64,000 bases of DNA from Galeruca laticollis (taxonomy: Eukaryota; Arthropoda; Insecta; Coleoptera; Chrysomelidae). Location of the stretch: the NCBI GenBank assembly GCA_963921935.1, contig OY998175.1:211064655-211128654 (forward strand), read 5' to 3'. Below the pieces are notes generated by a model, which made no database searches, was not told where the DNA came from, and saw nothing but the letters and a program-made list of their open reading frames with translations. This document shows positions 63,791 to 64,000 of this stretch, piece by piece. Made by a program: the position numbers and the translations under genes. The stretch's first letter is position 1, and each line of letters begins with the position of its first letter.

Positions 63791-64000
63791 GCCCCGTTTA
63801 AGCCTTAAGCTGTGAATACTTATTTTTCACTTAAATTCAAAGAGCTACTTATGTATTTTTCCGTTGCATCATTGTTAGTTAAGTACTACTTTAATAATAA
63901 GTCAAGATAGTTTCGGCCACACTGCTGAATCTAGTGATAATTCTGGTAACTGTACGTTTGTTATTAACAAAGCCAGCAGTGCGCAGGTTGACAGTTTTGA
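63791..64000. other. no gene seen
   Basis: The last 210 bp show no recognisable feature. Confidence 0.4.

Overview
This window looks like A+T-rich animal nuclear DNA, most likely from an insect. It carries insect-type mobile elements (an errantivirus-like LTR element with a baculovirus-F-like envelope ORF, Ty3/gypsy elements, I-, Jockey-, RTE- and LOA-like non-LTR elements, piggyBac, hAT, Tc1/mariner and many foldback MITEs). Its one clear host gene has short phase-consistent introns mixed with long transposon-filled ones. The species cannot be named from the sequence; a beetle would fit but this is not shown.

Host gene: Spt16 (dre4 in flies), the large subunit of the histone chaperone FACT, lies on the minus strand in six coding exons (60315-59085, 56456-55932, 55868-55261, 48045-47729, 47648-47380, 42634-42219). 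The exons join with GT-AG junctions into a 1121-residue reading frame. Three introns are inflated by transposons: a Jockey-like LINE split by a 518-bp TA-flanked element in intron 1; Jockey and CR1-like LINE pieces, a Tigger remnant and a piggyBac in intron 3; and a LOA-like LINE in intron 5.

Layout: 1-3155 is the 3' half of a Ty3/gypsy element. 3256-3579 is a Harbinger transposase scrap. About 3880-9255 is a nearly complete I-like LINE. 9950-11112 is a decayed gene with a tyrosine-recombinase-like C-terminus. 11812-17430 holds microsatellites, four MITEs, LINE scraps and an internally deleted LOA-like element. 19704-20474 is a hAT remnant. 20640-22640 holds a chimeric hAT-like/LOA-like copy and an RTE tail.

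22655-40884 is a nested stack. A minus-strand Ty3/gypsy element was hit by an RTE-like LINE, which later lost its 3' end together with the host element's RNase H. The same gypsy element was also hit by an errantivirus-like provirus (23908-35268, 4-bp target duplication AGTG). That provirus carries a mariner inside its own 5' LTR (TA duplication) and a giant palindrome (arms about 2.49 kb, spacer 278 bp) in place of most of pol. 40885-42150 is unassigned. Spt16 then runs to 60315, followed by about 1.9 kb of unassigned upstream DNA and a minus-strand Jockey-like LINE (62251-63790).

Most notable observations: (1) the giant palindrome in an otherwise young env-bearing provirus; (2) a junction between a hAT-like first exon plus intron-like segment and a LOA-like ORF1, shared by two loci about 23 kb apart; (3) several small precise foldback inverted duplications, which point to a recurrent template-switch process. 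Nearly all transposon ORFs here are broken; the errantivirus-like gag and Spt16 are the longest well-preserved frames. No tRNA, rRNA or CRISPR was seen.
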